From positions 1-64,000 of the forward strand of contig DASRES010000085.1 of the NCBI GenBank assembly GCA_035651955.1: a stretch of 64,000 nucleotides of DNA, written 5' to 3'. Below, in pieces: positions 56,866 to 64,000 of the stretch (position 1 is the stretch's first letter; the number at the start of each line of letters is the position of its first letter). This stretch comes from Acidimicrobiia bacterium (GTDB lineage: Bacteria > Actinomycetota > Acidimicrobiia > IMCC26256 > JAMXLJ01). Both the position numbers and the translations under genes were made by a program. The notes beneath the pieces were generated by a model, which saw only the letters and a program-made list of their open reading frames with translations, was not told the origin of the DNA and ran no database searches.

Positions 56866-57408
56866 ATGCCCGTCCAGGAAGGTCCGGTCGGCCCCTTCCC
56901 CGAAGGCGTCGATCCCGCCGAGTACGACAAGCTCCGGCGGCGCGTGCTGTGGAAGATGCCGAGCGGCCTGTACGTCGTCGGTGCGCGCGACGGCGACCGG
57001 CGCAACGCGATGACGCTGAGCTGGGCGACGCAGGTCGGCTTCGATCCCAAGCTCGTGGCCGTCAGCATCGAGAAGGCCGCGTTCACGCACGAGCTCGTCA
57101 GGGCCGGGCGCGTGTTCGCGCTCAACATCCTCGCCCGCGAGGACCGGGCGATCGTCCGCAAGTTCACCAAGCCCGTCGAGGTCGACGTCGAGGCGTGCAT
57201 GCTCAACGGGTTCCCGTTCCACGACGGCGCGACCGGCGCGCCGGTGCTCGACCAGGCGGTCGCGGTGGTCGAGTGCGAGGTCCGCGAGGAGATCGACGCC
57301 GGCCGCCACACCCTGTTCCTCGGCGAGGTCGTGACGAGCGCGTTCCAGCAGGACGAGGACACCGATGTCCTCCGCATGGAGGACACCCGCATGAGCTACG
57401 GCGGCTGA
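56866..57408 (+). CDS. Flavin-reductase-like FMN-binding protein
   Basis: A 180-residue split-barrel flavoprotein. RRVLWKMPSGLYVVGARDG and RRNAMTLSWATQVGFDPKLVAV match the flavin reductase family (first strand and FMN loop); HTLFLGEVVTSAF is the conserved end region with the His and dimer strand. Members supply reduced flavin to monooxygenases or act directly on substrates. The frame stays open upstream, but the ATG at 56866 with a TACCCT box 6 nt away marks the real start. The GDT1 gene follows after 16 nt, so a two-gene unit is likely. Confidence 0.88.
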   Translation: MPVQEGPVGPFPEGVDPAEYDKLRRRVLWKMPSGLYVVGARDGDRRNAMTLSWATQVGFDPKLVAVSIEKAAFTHELVRAGRVFALNILAREDRAIVRKFTKPVEVDVEACMLNGFPFHDGATGAPVLDQAVAVVECEVREEIDAGRHTLFLGEVVTSAFQQDEDTDVLRMEDTRMSYGG

Positions 57409-57424
57409 CGGGAAGCACGGGTCC

Positions 57425-58012
57425 GTGCACCTCGGCGTCGTCGCCGCCGTCTTCCCGCTCGTGTTCGTCGGTGAGCTGCCCGACAAGACGATGTTCGCGT
57501 CGCTCGTGCTCAGCTCACGCGGCCGCGCGCTGCCTGTGTGGATCGGCGCGGCGGCCGCGTTCGTCGTCCACGTCGCGATCGCCGTCAGCGTCGGTGTCGC
57601 GATCTTCTCGGTCCTCCCGCACCGGGCGGTCGACGCGGTCGTCGCCGTGTTGTTCGGGATCGGCGCGGTGCTCGCGTTCGCGATCTCCGAGGAGACCGAG
57701 GAGCGCGAGGCCGAGGAGATGGCGCGCGCGACCACGACGCGCCGCATGGTCCTCACCGCGTTCGTCGTCGTGTTCCTGGCTGAGTGGGGCGACCTCACCC
57801 AGGTGCTGACGGCCGACCTCGCCGCGCGCTACCACTCGCCGTTCAGCGTCGGCCTGGGATCGACGCTCGCGCTCTGGGCTGTCGCGGCCATCGCCGTCGC
57901 GGGCGGCCAAGGCCTGCTCCGCTACCTGCCCGTGAAGGTCGTCCGCCGCGTGACGGGCCTCGTGCTCGTCGTGCTGACGATCGTCGCGGCCGTTGCCGCG
58001 ATCCGCGGGTGA
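57425..58012 (+). CDS. GDT1/TMEM165 (UPF0016) cation exporter
   Basis: A 195-residue six-helix membrane protein of the GDT1/UPF0016 family. The two internal repeats carry the ExGD-type motif: FVGELPDKTMFASL and FLAEWGDLTQVLT. Bacterial relatives (MneA, Mnx-like) export Mn2+, and eukaryotic ones move Mn2+ or Ca2+. A Glu-rich cytoplasmic loop (EETEEREAEE) lies between the halves. The first motif has Pro in place of the usual Gly of EGD, a known variation. The GTG at 57425 starts the first helix. A hairpin follows the stop. Confidence 0.9.
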   Translation: MHLGVVAAVFPLVFVGELPDKTMFASLVLSSRGRALPVWIGAAAAFVVHVAIAVSVGVAIFSVLPHRAVDAVVAVLFGIGAVLAFAISEETEEREAEEMARATTTRRMVLTAFVVVFLAEWGDLTQVLTADLAARYHSPFSVGLGSTLALWAVAAIAVAGGQGLLRYLPVKVVRRVTGLVLVVLTIVAAVAAIRG

Positions 58013-58030
58013 GCGCGACCGGACGGAGAA

Positions 58031-58060
58031 CGGGGCGGACGCTCTCCGGCGCCCGCCCCG
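58031..58060. terminator. GC hairpin after the GDT1 gene
   Basis: CGGGGCGG (58031-58038) and CCGCCCCG (58053-58060) form an 8-bp stem 18 nt past the stop. No T tract follows. Confidence 0.45.
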
Positions 58061-58143
58061 CGTGCATACCCACCCGAAACTCGTGACGCGGTCATCTTCG
58101 GGGTCGCGAGTCGCGCCGGGCAGGGTCGCACGGTCCGCGATCG

Positions 58144-58182
58144 CCGGGACCTAGGTCCCGGACCGGATCGCAGGCGTACGCT
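58144..58182 (+). promoter_or_regulatory. 18-bp perfect palindrome and -10 of the UbiA-like gene
   Basis: CCGGGACCTAGGTCCCGG (58144-58161) is a perfect palindrome over the expected -35 region. TACGCT (58177-58182) ends 7 nt before the ATG at 58190. A repressor dimer there would block a leaderless promoter. Confidence 0.5.
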
Positions 58183-58189
58183 CTGGCGC

Positions 58190-59212
58190 ATGGCGGACGT
58201 CACAGCACCCGCGCAGCGGCCGAGCTACGTGCGCAACTGGGCCTACGTCCTGCGCACGACGAACCCGCCCGAGGGCCACGTCGACCCGGTGTCGCGCTGG
58301 CTGGTCCTGACCCGGGCCGCGGTGCTCCCCATGACGATCACCGCCGCGCTCGTCGCGGGGCTGCTCGCGTGGTGGCTGCAGCCACACGACGTGAGCGTCG
58401 GCTGGTGGCTGCTCGCGAGCGGCGGGATCGTGCTCGCGCACGTCGCCAACAACCTGATGAACGACCTCTTCGACCTCGAGGTCGGCACCGACTCCGCCCA
58501 ATATCCGCGCGCGCTGTACGCGCCGCATCCCGTGCTCTCGGGGATGATCACGCGCCGCGGGCTCGGTCTCGCCGCGCTCGCCGTCAACGTCGTCGACCTC
58601 GCGATCCTCGTCGTGCTCACGCTCGTGCGCGGATGGCCGATCGTCGGCTTCGCGCTCGGCGGGTTCCTCCTGTCCGCCGCGTACACGGCGCCGCCGTTGC
58701 GGTTGAAGAAGCACGGCCTCGGCGAGCCGACGGTGCTCGTCGTGTGGGGGCCGCTCATGGTCTGCGGGACGTACTACGCGGCGACGGGTCACCTGCCGTG
58801 GGAGATCGTCGCGGCGTCGTTCCCGTACGCGCTGCTGTGCACGACCGTCCTCATGGGCAAGCACATCGACAAGATCCCGTGGGACGCGCCCGACGGGACG
58901 CACACGCTGCCCGTCGTGCTCGGCGAGCGCACCGCACGCCGCGTGACGCAGGGGATGTGCGTCGCGTTCTACGCGCTGGTCGTCGCGCTCGTCGCAGCAC
59001 GCGCGCTGCCGGTGCCGAGCCTGCTGGTGCTCCTCGCGATCCCGCGCCTGGTCCCCGTGTGGCGCGCGCTCGACGAGCCGCGTCCGGAGCAGCCACCGAA
59101 GGGCTGGCCGATCTGGCCGCTGTGGTTCGCGGGGCTGGCCTTCGCGCACACGCGCCGGGCCGGCGCGCTGTTCGTCCTCGGCCTCCTGCTCGGCGTCGTC
59201 ATCGGCTTCTAG
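58190..59212 (+). CDS. Second UbiA-family prenyltransferase
   Basis: A 340-residue membrane prenyltransferase separate from menA. The first Asp motif is NNLMNDLFDLEVGTDS and the second GKHIDKIPWDAPDGTHTLPV; about eight helices are predicted. The aromatic or lipid acceptor is unknown: it could be a second menaquinone-type enzyme, a chlorophyll/heme-type or lipid prenylase. It differs from menA in its N-terminal hydrophilic arm and lacks quinone-pathway neighbours. The next gene starts 5 nt after the stop, so it is co-transcribed with an EamA transporter that might carry its product or precursor. Confidence 0.85.
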   Translation: MADVTAPAQRPSYVRNWAYVLRTTNPPEGHVDPVSRWLVLTRAAVLPMTITAALVAGLLAWWLQPHDVSVGWWLLASGGIVLAHVANNLMNDLFDLEVGTDSAQYPRALYAPHPVLSGMITRRGLGLAALAVNVVDLAILVVLTLVRGWPIVGFALGGFLLSAAYTAPPLRLKKHGLGEPTVLVVWGPLMVCGTYYAATGHLPWEIVAASFPYALLCTTVLMGKHIDKIPWDAPDGTHTLPVVLGERTARRVTQGMCVAFYALVVALVAARALPVPSLLVLLAIPRLVPVWRALDEPRPEQPPKGWPIWPLWFAGLAFAHTRRAGALFVLGLLLGVVIGF

Positions 59213-59217
59213 CGCGC

Positions 59218-60135
59218 ATGAGCACAGCTGTTGCGCCCGCCGTGCGCGCGCGGCGGCGCGCGACGGCGGACTTCGCGATCGCCGGTGGCGGCGCGGTCGT
59301 CTACGGGTCGACCGTGCTGTTCAGCCGGGTCGTGGCGAAGAACGGCCTGGGACCGGTCACCGCCCTCGTCGTGCGGTTCGGGATCGCGGGGATCCTGTTG
59401 CTGTGCGTGCTCGCAGCGCGGCGCAGACCGCTGCTCCCGCCGGAGGGTGAGCGCGTCCGCGCCGTGTCGCTCGGGTTCCTCTACGTGTGCGAGTCGACGT
59501 GCTTCTTCCTCGCGCTCGAGCACGGCACCGCGGGTGCGGTCACGCTCCTGTTCTACGTGTACCCGGCCGTCGTCACCGCGGTGGAGCTCCTGCTGCGCGC
59601 GATCGCGCCACAGCGATCGGTGTTCGCCGCGATCACGCTGTCCACGGCGGGCGCGGTGGGCGTCGCCGTCGGAGGGGGGAGCGTGTCGATCGCGCCGGTC
59701 GGCATCGCGTTCGCGATGGGCTCGGTCGCGTGCTTCACGTGCTACGCGCTCGCGAGCGCACGCCTGCTGCACCGGACCGACGCGCTCACCGCGGCGGCGT
59801 GGACGGCGATCGGCGCGACCGTCGGGATGCTCGTCGTGGGCGTCGCGTCGGGCCAGTTGCGCGCGCTCGGCCCGAGCCTGCCGCCGTTGCTCGCCAACGG
59901 TGTCGCGACCGCGACCGCATTCACGCTGTTCTTCGTCGCGATCGGGCGGCTCGGCGCCTCGCGTACCTCGGTCGTCATGACGCTCGAGGCGGTGTCGGCC
60001 GTCGTCCTCACCGCGATCTTCCTCGGCGAGGCCGTCCAGCCGCTCGAGGCGCTCGGCGGCGTCGCGGTGCTCGCGGGCGCCGCGATCGCGTCGTTCGCCG
60101 GTCGTCGCCGCGGCGAGATCGCGGACACGCCGTGA
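59218..60135 (+). CDS. EamA/DMT-family transporter
   Basis: A 305-residue ten-helix exporter with two EamA repeats. VYGSTVLFSRVVAKNGLGPVTALVVR (overlapping parts) opens the first, and LEAVSAVVLTAIFLGEAVQPLE ends the second. It starts 5 nt after the UbiA-like stop. Substrate unknown. The ATG at 59218 directly follows AGCGCGC, so translation probably depends on the upstream gene. Confidence 0.85.
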   Translation: MSTAVAPAVRARRRATADFAIAGGGAVVYGSTVLFSRVVAKNGLGPVTALVVRFGIAGILLLCVLAARRRPLLPPEGERVRAVSLGFLYVCESTCFFLALEHGTAGAVTLLFYVYPAVVTAVELLLRAIAPQRSVFAAITLSTAGAVGVAVGGGSVSIAPVGIAFAMGSVACFTCYALASARLLHRTDALTAAAWTAIGATVGMLVVGVASGQLRALGPSLPPLLANGVATATAFTLFFVAIGRLGASRTSVVMTLEAVSAVVLTAIFLGEAVQPLEALGGVAVLAGAAIASFAGRRRGEIADTP

Positions 60136-60192
60136 CAGCCTCCCGTCACGGGGCGAGAATCACCGGTCACCGTGCACAGGGGGAGGGAGCCG

Positions 60193-61830
60193 ATGCTCCG
60201 CAGCACGATGCAGGACCAGCCGCTGTCGATCACGTCGATCCTGCGGCACGGGGAAGCCGTCTACGCGACGAGTGAGGTCGCCACCTTCGAGGGCGACCGC
60301 ATCCGACGCGCGACGTTCGCCGAGGTCGCCGAACGCGCCCGTCGGCTCGCCGTCGCGCTGCGCGGGCTCGGCATCGGCGACGGTGACCGCGTCGGCACGT
60401 TCCAGTGGAACGACCAGGAGCACCTCGAGGCGTACCTCGCGCTGCCGTGCATGGGCGCGGTGCTGCACACGCTCAACATCCGGCTGTTCCCCGAGCAGCT
60501 CACCTACGTCGTCAACCACGCGGAGGACCGGGTCGTCATCGTCGACGACTCGCTCGTGCCGCTGCTCGCGAAGGTCGCGGCCGACCTGAAGACGGTCGAG
60601 CGGTTCGTCGTCGTCGGCGACGGCGACACCGCGCCGCTCAGCGACGCGCGCCCGGACGCCGAGATCGTCCGCTACGACGCGCTGCTCGCCGACGCCGACG
60701 TCACCGGCTTCGAGTGGCCCGACGTCGACGAACGGGCCGCCGCGGCGATGTGCTACACGAGCGGGACGACGGGCAACCCGAAGGGCGTCGTCTACTCGCA
60801 CCGCTCGACGGTGTTGCACTCGATGGCCGCGTGCATGGCCGGCTCACTCGGCATCAGCGAGCGCGACCGCATCCTGCCGATCGTCCCGATGTTCCACGCG
60901 AACGCGTGGGGATTGCCCTACGCGGGATGGATGGCGGGCGCGGACTTCGTCATGCCCACCCGCTTCCTCCAGGCGGAGCCGCTGTGCCGGCTGATCGAAC
61001 AGGAGCGGCCGACGTTCTCGGGCGCGGTGCCGACGATCTGGGCCGACATCCTCCGGTACGCCGACGAGCACCCCGTCGACCTGTCGTCGTTGCGGATGGT
61101 CGCGTGCGGCGGGTCCGCGGTGCCGCGCTCGCTGATGGAGGCGTTCCAGGAACGGCACGGCGTCCGCATCGTGCAGGCGTGGGGCATGACCGAGACGAGC
61201 CCGCTCGCCGCGGTCGCGCTCCCGCCCAAGGGCTCGCCGCCCGAGGAGGAGATGGACTGGCGCGCGAAGACCGGGCGCGTCGTCGCGGGCGTCGAGCTGC
61301 GCATCGTCGGTGACGACGGCGGCGTGCTGCCGTGGGACGGTGAGGCCGTCGGAGAGATCGAGTGCCGCGGGCCGTGGATCACCGGCGAGTACTACCGCGA
61401 CCCGTCGCCCGAGAAGTTCGACGGCGAGTGGCTCCGGACCGGTGACGTCGGCACGGTCGACGAGCGGGGGTTCATCCAGATCACCGACCGCGCGAAGGAC
61501 GTCATCAAGTCGGGCGGCGAGTGGATCTCCTCCGTCGAGCTCGAGGGTCACCTGATGGCGCATCCCGACGTCGTCGAGGCGAGCGTCATCGGCGTGCCCG
61601 ACCCGCGCTGGACGGAGCGGCCGCTCGCATGCGTCGTGCGGTGCGCGGGGTCGCAGGTCACCGCCGACGAGCTGCGCGCGTTCCTCGCCGAGCGCATCGC
61701 GCACTGGCAGCTCCCCGAGCGGTGGGCGTTCATCGACGAGGTCCCGAAGACGAGCGTCGGCAAGTTCGACAAGAAGGTCCTCCGGGCCCGCCACGCCGAG
61801 GGCGCGCTCGTGGTCGAAGAGCTCACCTGA
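60193..61830 (+). CDS. Medium/long-chain acyl-CoA synthetase
   Basis: A 545-residue acyl-adenylate synthetase. P-loop-like [19 protein letters not shown], adenine-site [14 protein letters not shown], the hinge [18 protein letters not shown] and the late [12 protein letters not shown] with the C-terminal [13 protein letters not shown] (catalytic Lys) are complete. The pattern fits fatty-acid CoA ligases of the kind annotated as long-chain fatty-acid-CoA ligase. The ATG at 60193 has GGGAGGGAGCCG upstream. It could feed the acyl-CoA dehydrogenase and crotonase encoded elsewhere in the window. Confidence 0.92.
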   Translation: MLRSTMQDQPLSITSILRHGEAVYATSEVATFEGDRIRRATFAEVAERARRLAVALRGLGIGDGDRVGTFQWNDQEHLEAYLALPCMGAVLHTLNIRLFPEQLTYVVNHAEDRVVIVDDSLVPLLAKVAADLKTVERFVVVGDGDTAPLSDARPDAEIVRYDALLADADVTGFEWPDVDERAAAAMCYTSGTTGNPKGVVYSHRSTVLHSMAACMAGSLGISERDRILPIVPMFHANAWGLPYAGWMAGADFVMPTRFLQAEPLCRLIEQERPTFSGAVPTIWADILRYADEHPVDLSSLRMVACGGSAVPRSLMEAFQERHGVRIVQAWGMTETSPLAAVALPPKGSPPEEEMDWRAKTGRVVAGVELRIVGDDGGVLPWDGEAVGEIECRGPWITGEYYRDPSPEKFDGEWLRTGDVGTVDERGFIQITDRAKDVIKSGGEWISSVELEGHLMAHPDVVEASVIGVPDPRWTERPLACVVRCAGSQVTADELRAFLAERIAHWQLPERWAFIDEVPKTSVGKFDKKVLRARHAEGALVVEELT

Positions 61831-61839
61831 CCCAAGCCG

Positions 61840-61886
61840 TTTTGTGAAGCCTCAGACACACATCGTGTGGTTGACGCTTCCCAAAA
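61840..61886. terminator. Imperfect hairpin between synthetase and DMT genes
   Basis: TTTTG, GAAGC, TCA and ACAC blocks on the left pair with their complements up to CAAAA at 61882-61886, with single mismatches between and a 3-nt loop. The T and A ends make it a fair bidirectional terminator for the convergent genes. Confidence 0.6.
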
Positions 61887-61968
61887 TGCGGGTGGGCGTG
61901 GCCGCCGTCACATCCCCCAGCAGACCCGCCTCATACACCTCTCATCGGTCGGGGACGACCCTGGTAGC

Positions 61969-62862
61969 TCAGGGAAGTGGCTTCGCGGCGGGCACGTCCA
62001 CGGGCACCGGCGACTCGGTCTTCGACACCTGCGCGGAGCGCACGGCCAGCACCACCACGCCGTAGACCATCGCGGCCACCGAGCAGACGATGAGCACCCA
62101 GTCGAGGATCCCGTGAGCCCCGAGCTCCTCCTTCAGGATCGTCACGCCGATGACGGCGGCGACGATCGGCTCGGCGATCGTCAACGTGGGAAGCGACGCG
62201 GCCAGCTCACCGGCCTGAAACGCGACCTGGTTCACGAGCATCCCCGCGCTCGCGAACGCGGCGAGGCCGTACACCTCCCAGTGCGTGAACAGCGGGACGA
62301 TGCCTTCGGTGAGCAAGTCGACGCTGCTCTTCGTGAGCGCGGACGTGAGCCCATAGCACACGCCCGTCGCGAGCGCGAGCAACGCGGCCCGCATCGCACC
62401 GTGCGTCCGCAGCGACAGCACCGTGCACACGACGCCGATCCCCACGACGATGCCGCCCCACACGATCCAGTCCGCGAGCGGCGCGCGCTCAACTCCACCC
62501 GTCGGCGAGCCGAGGAGGAGGAAGACGGCGAGCCCGGCGCACAGGGTCGATGCAGCGATCCAGTCGTGCGCACCGAGGCGGTAGCCCGACCATGCGGCGG
62601 CGAAGGGAAGGGCGAACAGCAGCCCCGTCACGAGCAGGGGCTGGACGACGAGCAGCGAGCCGGTGCCGAGCGCGGCGGCCTGGAGGCCGAACGCGGCCCA
62701 GTCGGCGCCGTAGCCGAGCAGCCACATCGGTCGTCGGAAGAGATGCCACAAGAGGCCGACGCGCAGGCTTCGGTCGCCCGGAGCCTGTGATGCCGCCCGC
62801 TGTTGCAGCACCGACGCGGTGGCGAACAGCAACGCTGCTGCCAGCGCAAACACGTACTCCAT
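61969..62862 (-). CDS. DMT-superfamily membrane protein (NIPA-like)
   Basis: A 297-residue membrane protein with about nine helices, similar in plan to DMT/NIPA magnesium transporter-like proteins. FATASVLQQRAASQAPG is a typical opening, GTGSLLVVQPLLVTGLLFALP and SLPTLTIAEPIVAAVIGV are paired repeat segments. Substrate not known. The ATG at 62862 starts the first helix. It is divergent from the glycosyltransferase gene with 28 bp between start codons, so both promoters overlap. Confidence 0.8.
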   Translation of the reverse strand: MEYVFALAAALLFATASVLQQRAASQAPGDRSLRVGLLWHLFRRPMWLLGYGADWAAFGLQAAALGTGSLLVVQPLLVTGLLFALPFAAAWSGYRLGAHDWIAASTLCAGLAVFLLLGSPTGGVERAPLADWIVWGGIVVGIGVVCTVLSLRTHGAMRAALLALATGVCYGLTSALTKSSVDLLTEGIVPLFTHWEVYGLAAFASAGMLVNQVAFQAGELAASLPTLTIAEPIVAAVIGVTILKEELGAHGILDWVLIVCSVAAMVYGVVVLAVRSAQVSKTESPVPVDVPAAKPLP

Positions 62863-62872
62863 GACAAGGAAG

Positions 62873-62882
62873 ACGCTAGTGT
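62873..62882. promoter_or_regulatory. Overlapping divergent -10 boxes in a 28-bp gap
   Basis: TAGTGT (62877-62882, plus) ends 8 nt before the GTG at 62891. TAGCGT (62878-62873, minus) ends 10 nt before the ATG at 62862. The two boxes share the bases TA, so polymerases would compete. Confidence 0.5.
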
Positions 62883-62890
62883 CGAACGCC

Positions 62891-64000
62891 GTGCATCGGC
62901 GGGTCCTCATCGTTTCCGCATCGATGGGTGCGGGCCACGACGGCGCCGCGCGCGAGCTCGCGCGCCGTCTCGAGGCGCGCGGTCACACGACGAAGATCGT
63001 CGACTTCCTCGAGATGCCGCCGTTCGGCATCGGGACCCTCGTCAAGTGGTCGTACCAGCTGCAGCTCCGGCTCGCGCCGTGGAGCTACGAGTTCCTGTAC
63101 CGGCTCTGGTACGTGCTGCCGTTCCTGTGGGGTCCGCTCGTCGCGTTCGACACCTGGGTGACGCGCCGCGCGTTCCAGCGCGCGGTCGCCGAGGTCGACC
63201 CCGACGTCGTCGTCACGACGTACTCCCTGTCGGCGCTCGTGCTCGGCCGGATGCGCAAGAAGGGATGGTTGCGCGTCCCGGCCGCGACGTACCTCACCGA
63301 CTTCGCCGCGCACCCGCTGTGGGTCCACCCGTCGATCGACCTGCACATCGCGGTCAGCCCGATCGCGGCCGAGACCGCGCAGCAGCGGACGGGCTCGCCC
63401 GCGCGGGCGCCCGGCCCGCTCGTCAACGAGCGGTTCCGCACCGAGCGTCCCGACCGGCGCATGGCGCGTCGCGCGCTCGGGCTCGCCGACGACGACCGCG
63501 CCGTGCTCGTCGTGGCCGGGTCCTGGGGCGTCGGCGAGGTCGTGTCGACGGTCGAGACCATCAGCTCGAACGGGCGGTACCACCCGATCACGGTGTGCGG
63601 GCGCGACGAGGAGCTGAAGGTCCGCCTCGAGGAGCGCGGCCTCGGCACCGTCATCGGCTGGACGAACGACATGCCGTCGCTCATGGCGGCCGCGGACGTC
63701 CTCGTCGAGAACGCGGGTGGGCTCACCTGCATGGAGGCGTTCGCCGCCGGCCTTCCGGTGATCACGTTCCAGCCGATCCCGGGTCACGGCAAGGACAACG
63801 CCGCGACGATGGCGCGCGCGGGCGTCAACCGCTACGCGGAGGACGCCGACGCGCTGTTCGCCGCGCTCGACGAGCTCGCGGTCCCCGGTGAGGCCCGTGA
63901 CGAGCTGATCGCCCGCGGCCGGGCGCTCTTCGTGGGCGACGCCGCGGACGACGTCGTCGAGCTCGCCGACCACGCCACCCTGCCTGCGGGTGTCAAGCCG
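62891..64000 (+). CDS. MGDG-synthase-like glycosyltransferase, 3' end cut off
   Basis: The first 370 residues of a GT28-type glycolipid synthase, open to the window edge. The N-terminal domain shows VLIVSASMGAGHDGAARELA and VDFLEMPPFGIGTL, typical of diacylglycerol glucosyl/galactosyltransferases; the C-terminal nucleotide-sugar site has VVAGSWGVGEV, VIGWTNDMPSLMAAADVL and ENAGGLTCMEAFAAGLPVI followed by PIPGHGKDNA. It probably adds a sugar to diacylglycerol or a related lipid on the inner membrane face. The GTG start lies 8 nt after a TAGTGT box. Sugar and acceptor are unknown. Confidence 0.85.
   Translation, partial: MHRRVLIVSASMGAGHDGAARELARRLEARGHTTKIVDFLEMPPFGIGTLVKWSYQLQLRLAPWSYEFLYRLWYVLPFLWGPLVAFDTWVTRRAFQRAVAEVDPDVVVTTYSLSALVLGRMRKKGWLRVPAATYLTDFAAHPLWVHPSIDLHIAVSPIAAETAQQRTGSPARAPGPLVNERFRTERPDRRMARRALGLADDDRAVLVVAGSWGVGEVVSTVETISSNGRYHPITVCGRDEELKVRLEERGLGTVIGWTNDMPSLMAAADVLVENAGGLTCMEAFAAGLPVITFQPIPGHGKDNAATMARAGVNRYAEDADALFAALDELAVPGEARDELIARGRALFVGDAADDVVELADHATLPAGVKP

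Noticed and set aside
1-64000. tRNA or rRNA genes, phage or transposon parts
   Set aside because: I looked for cloverleaf arms with TTCGA loops, rRNA-like blocks and integrase or transposase motifs and saw none; a dedicated tRNA or rRNA search could still find a missed one.

Overview
The window is a very GC-rich, gene-dense stretch of an actinobacterial chromosome. The organism is unnamed. A lineage near the Acidimicrobiia is my inference, based on the classical menaquinone pathway, an MptB-like mannosyltransferase, Mycobacterium-like anti-sigma proteins, MprAB-like two-component systems and many leaderless-type starts. I saw no rRNA, tRNA, transposase or CRISPR array. Both ends cut genes: the 3' part of an Lhr-type helicase at the left and the 3' part of a GT28-like glycosyltransferase at the right.

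Layout. 1-5.1 kb: helicase lhr, an amidase-signature enzyme, an unrecognised protein and a D-threonine-aldolase-like PLP enzyme. 5.2-10.4 kb: a stress-response region with two sigma-F/B-type sigma factors, each behind its own UsfX/RsbW-like anti-sigma factor and read outward from a small acidic protein gene, then a third HATPase, a GAF-ANTAR protein and two STAS anti-anti-sigma factors. Four matches to the sigma-F/B promoter pattern lie here and just beyond. 10.4-12.0 kb: an ATP-dependent DNA ligase and a stress-type membrane protein. 12.0-21.6 kb: menaquinone biosynthesis (menE, menB, menA, menC, menH, menD, isochorismate synthase, menG) with a double-domain MerR regulator. Only the DHNA-CoA thioesterase is not seen. 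21.7-28.2 kb: membrane proteins, a crotonase, an MFS exporter, a small alternative-oxidase-type di-iron quinol oxidase and an MprAB-like pair. 28.5-33.8 kb: SDR, TetR with a clear operator, a DUF1330-sulfatase operon, a class II aldolase with an extra N-terminal domain and a GNAT. 33.8-37.3 kb: UbiB-like kinase, xseB, xseA and a cupin behind three perfect 22-bp repeats. 37.4-49.9 kb: secreted lipoproteins, a TauD-type oxygenase, acyl-CoA dehydrogenase, PAP2, membrane proteins, MptB-like GT-C, a second two-component system interrupted by a perfect 65-bp tandem duplication, an EamA exporter and a Cys-rich protein. 50-58 kb: CrtI-like oxidoreductase, AAA ATPase, a SRPBCC-membrane fusion, a DoxD-Rieske fusion, a PPOX-fold protein, a decayed tandem universal stress protein gene, a flavin reductase and a GDT1 transporter. 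58.2-64 kb: a second UbiA prenyltransferase, EamA, acyl-CoA synthetase, DMT exporter and the truncated glycosyltransferase.

How the parts fit. The men genes make the respiratory quinone. The oxidase and the DoxD-Rieske protein would act at the same quinone or membrane redox level. The sigma/anti-sigma/STAS set is a partner-switching stress circuit that probably controls its own promoters. Two expression features recur. Many genes have a TANNNT box ending 6-8 nt before the start codon, the actinobacterial leaderless arrangement. Many gene ends carry long GC-rich hairpins without a clear T tract, some with stop codons inside the stem.
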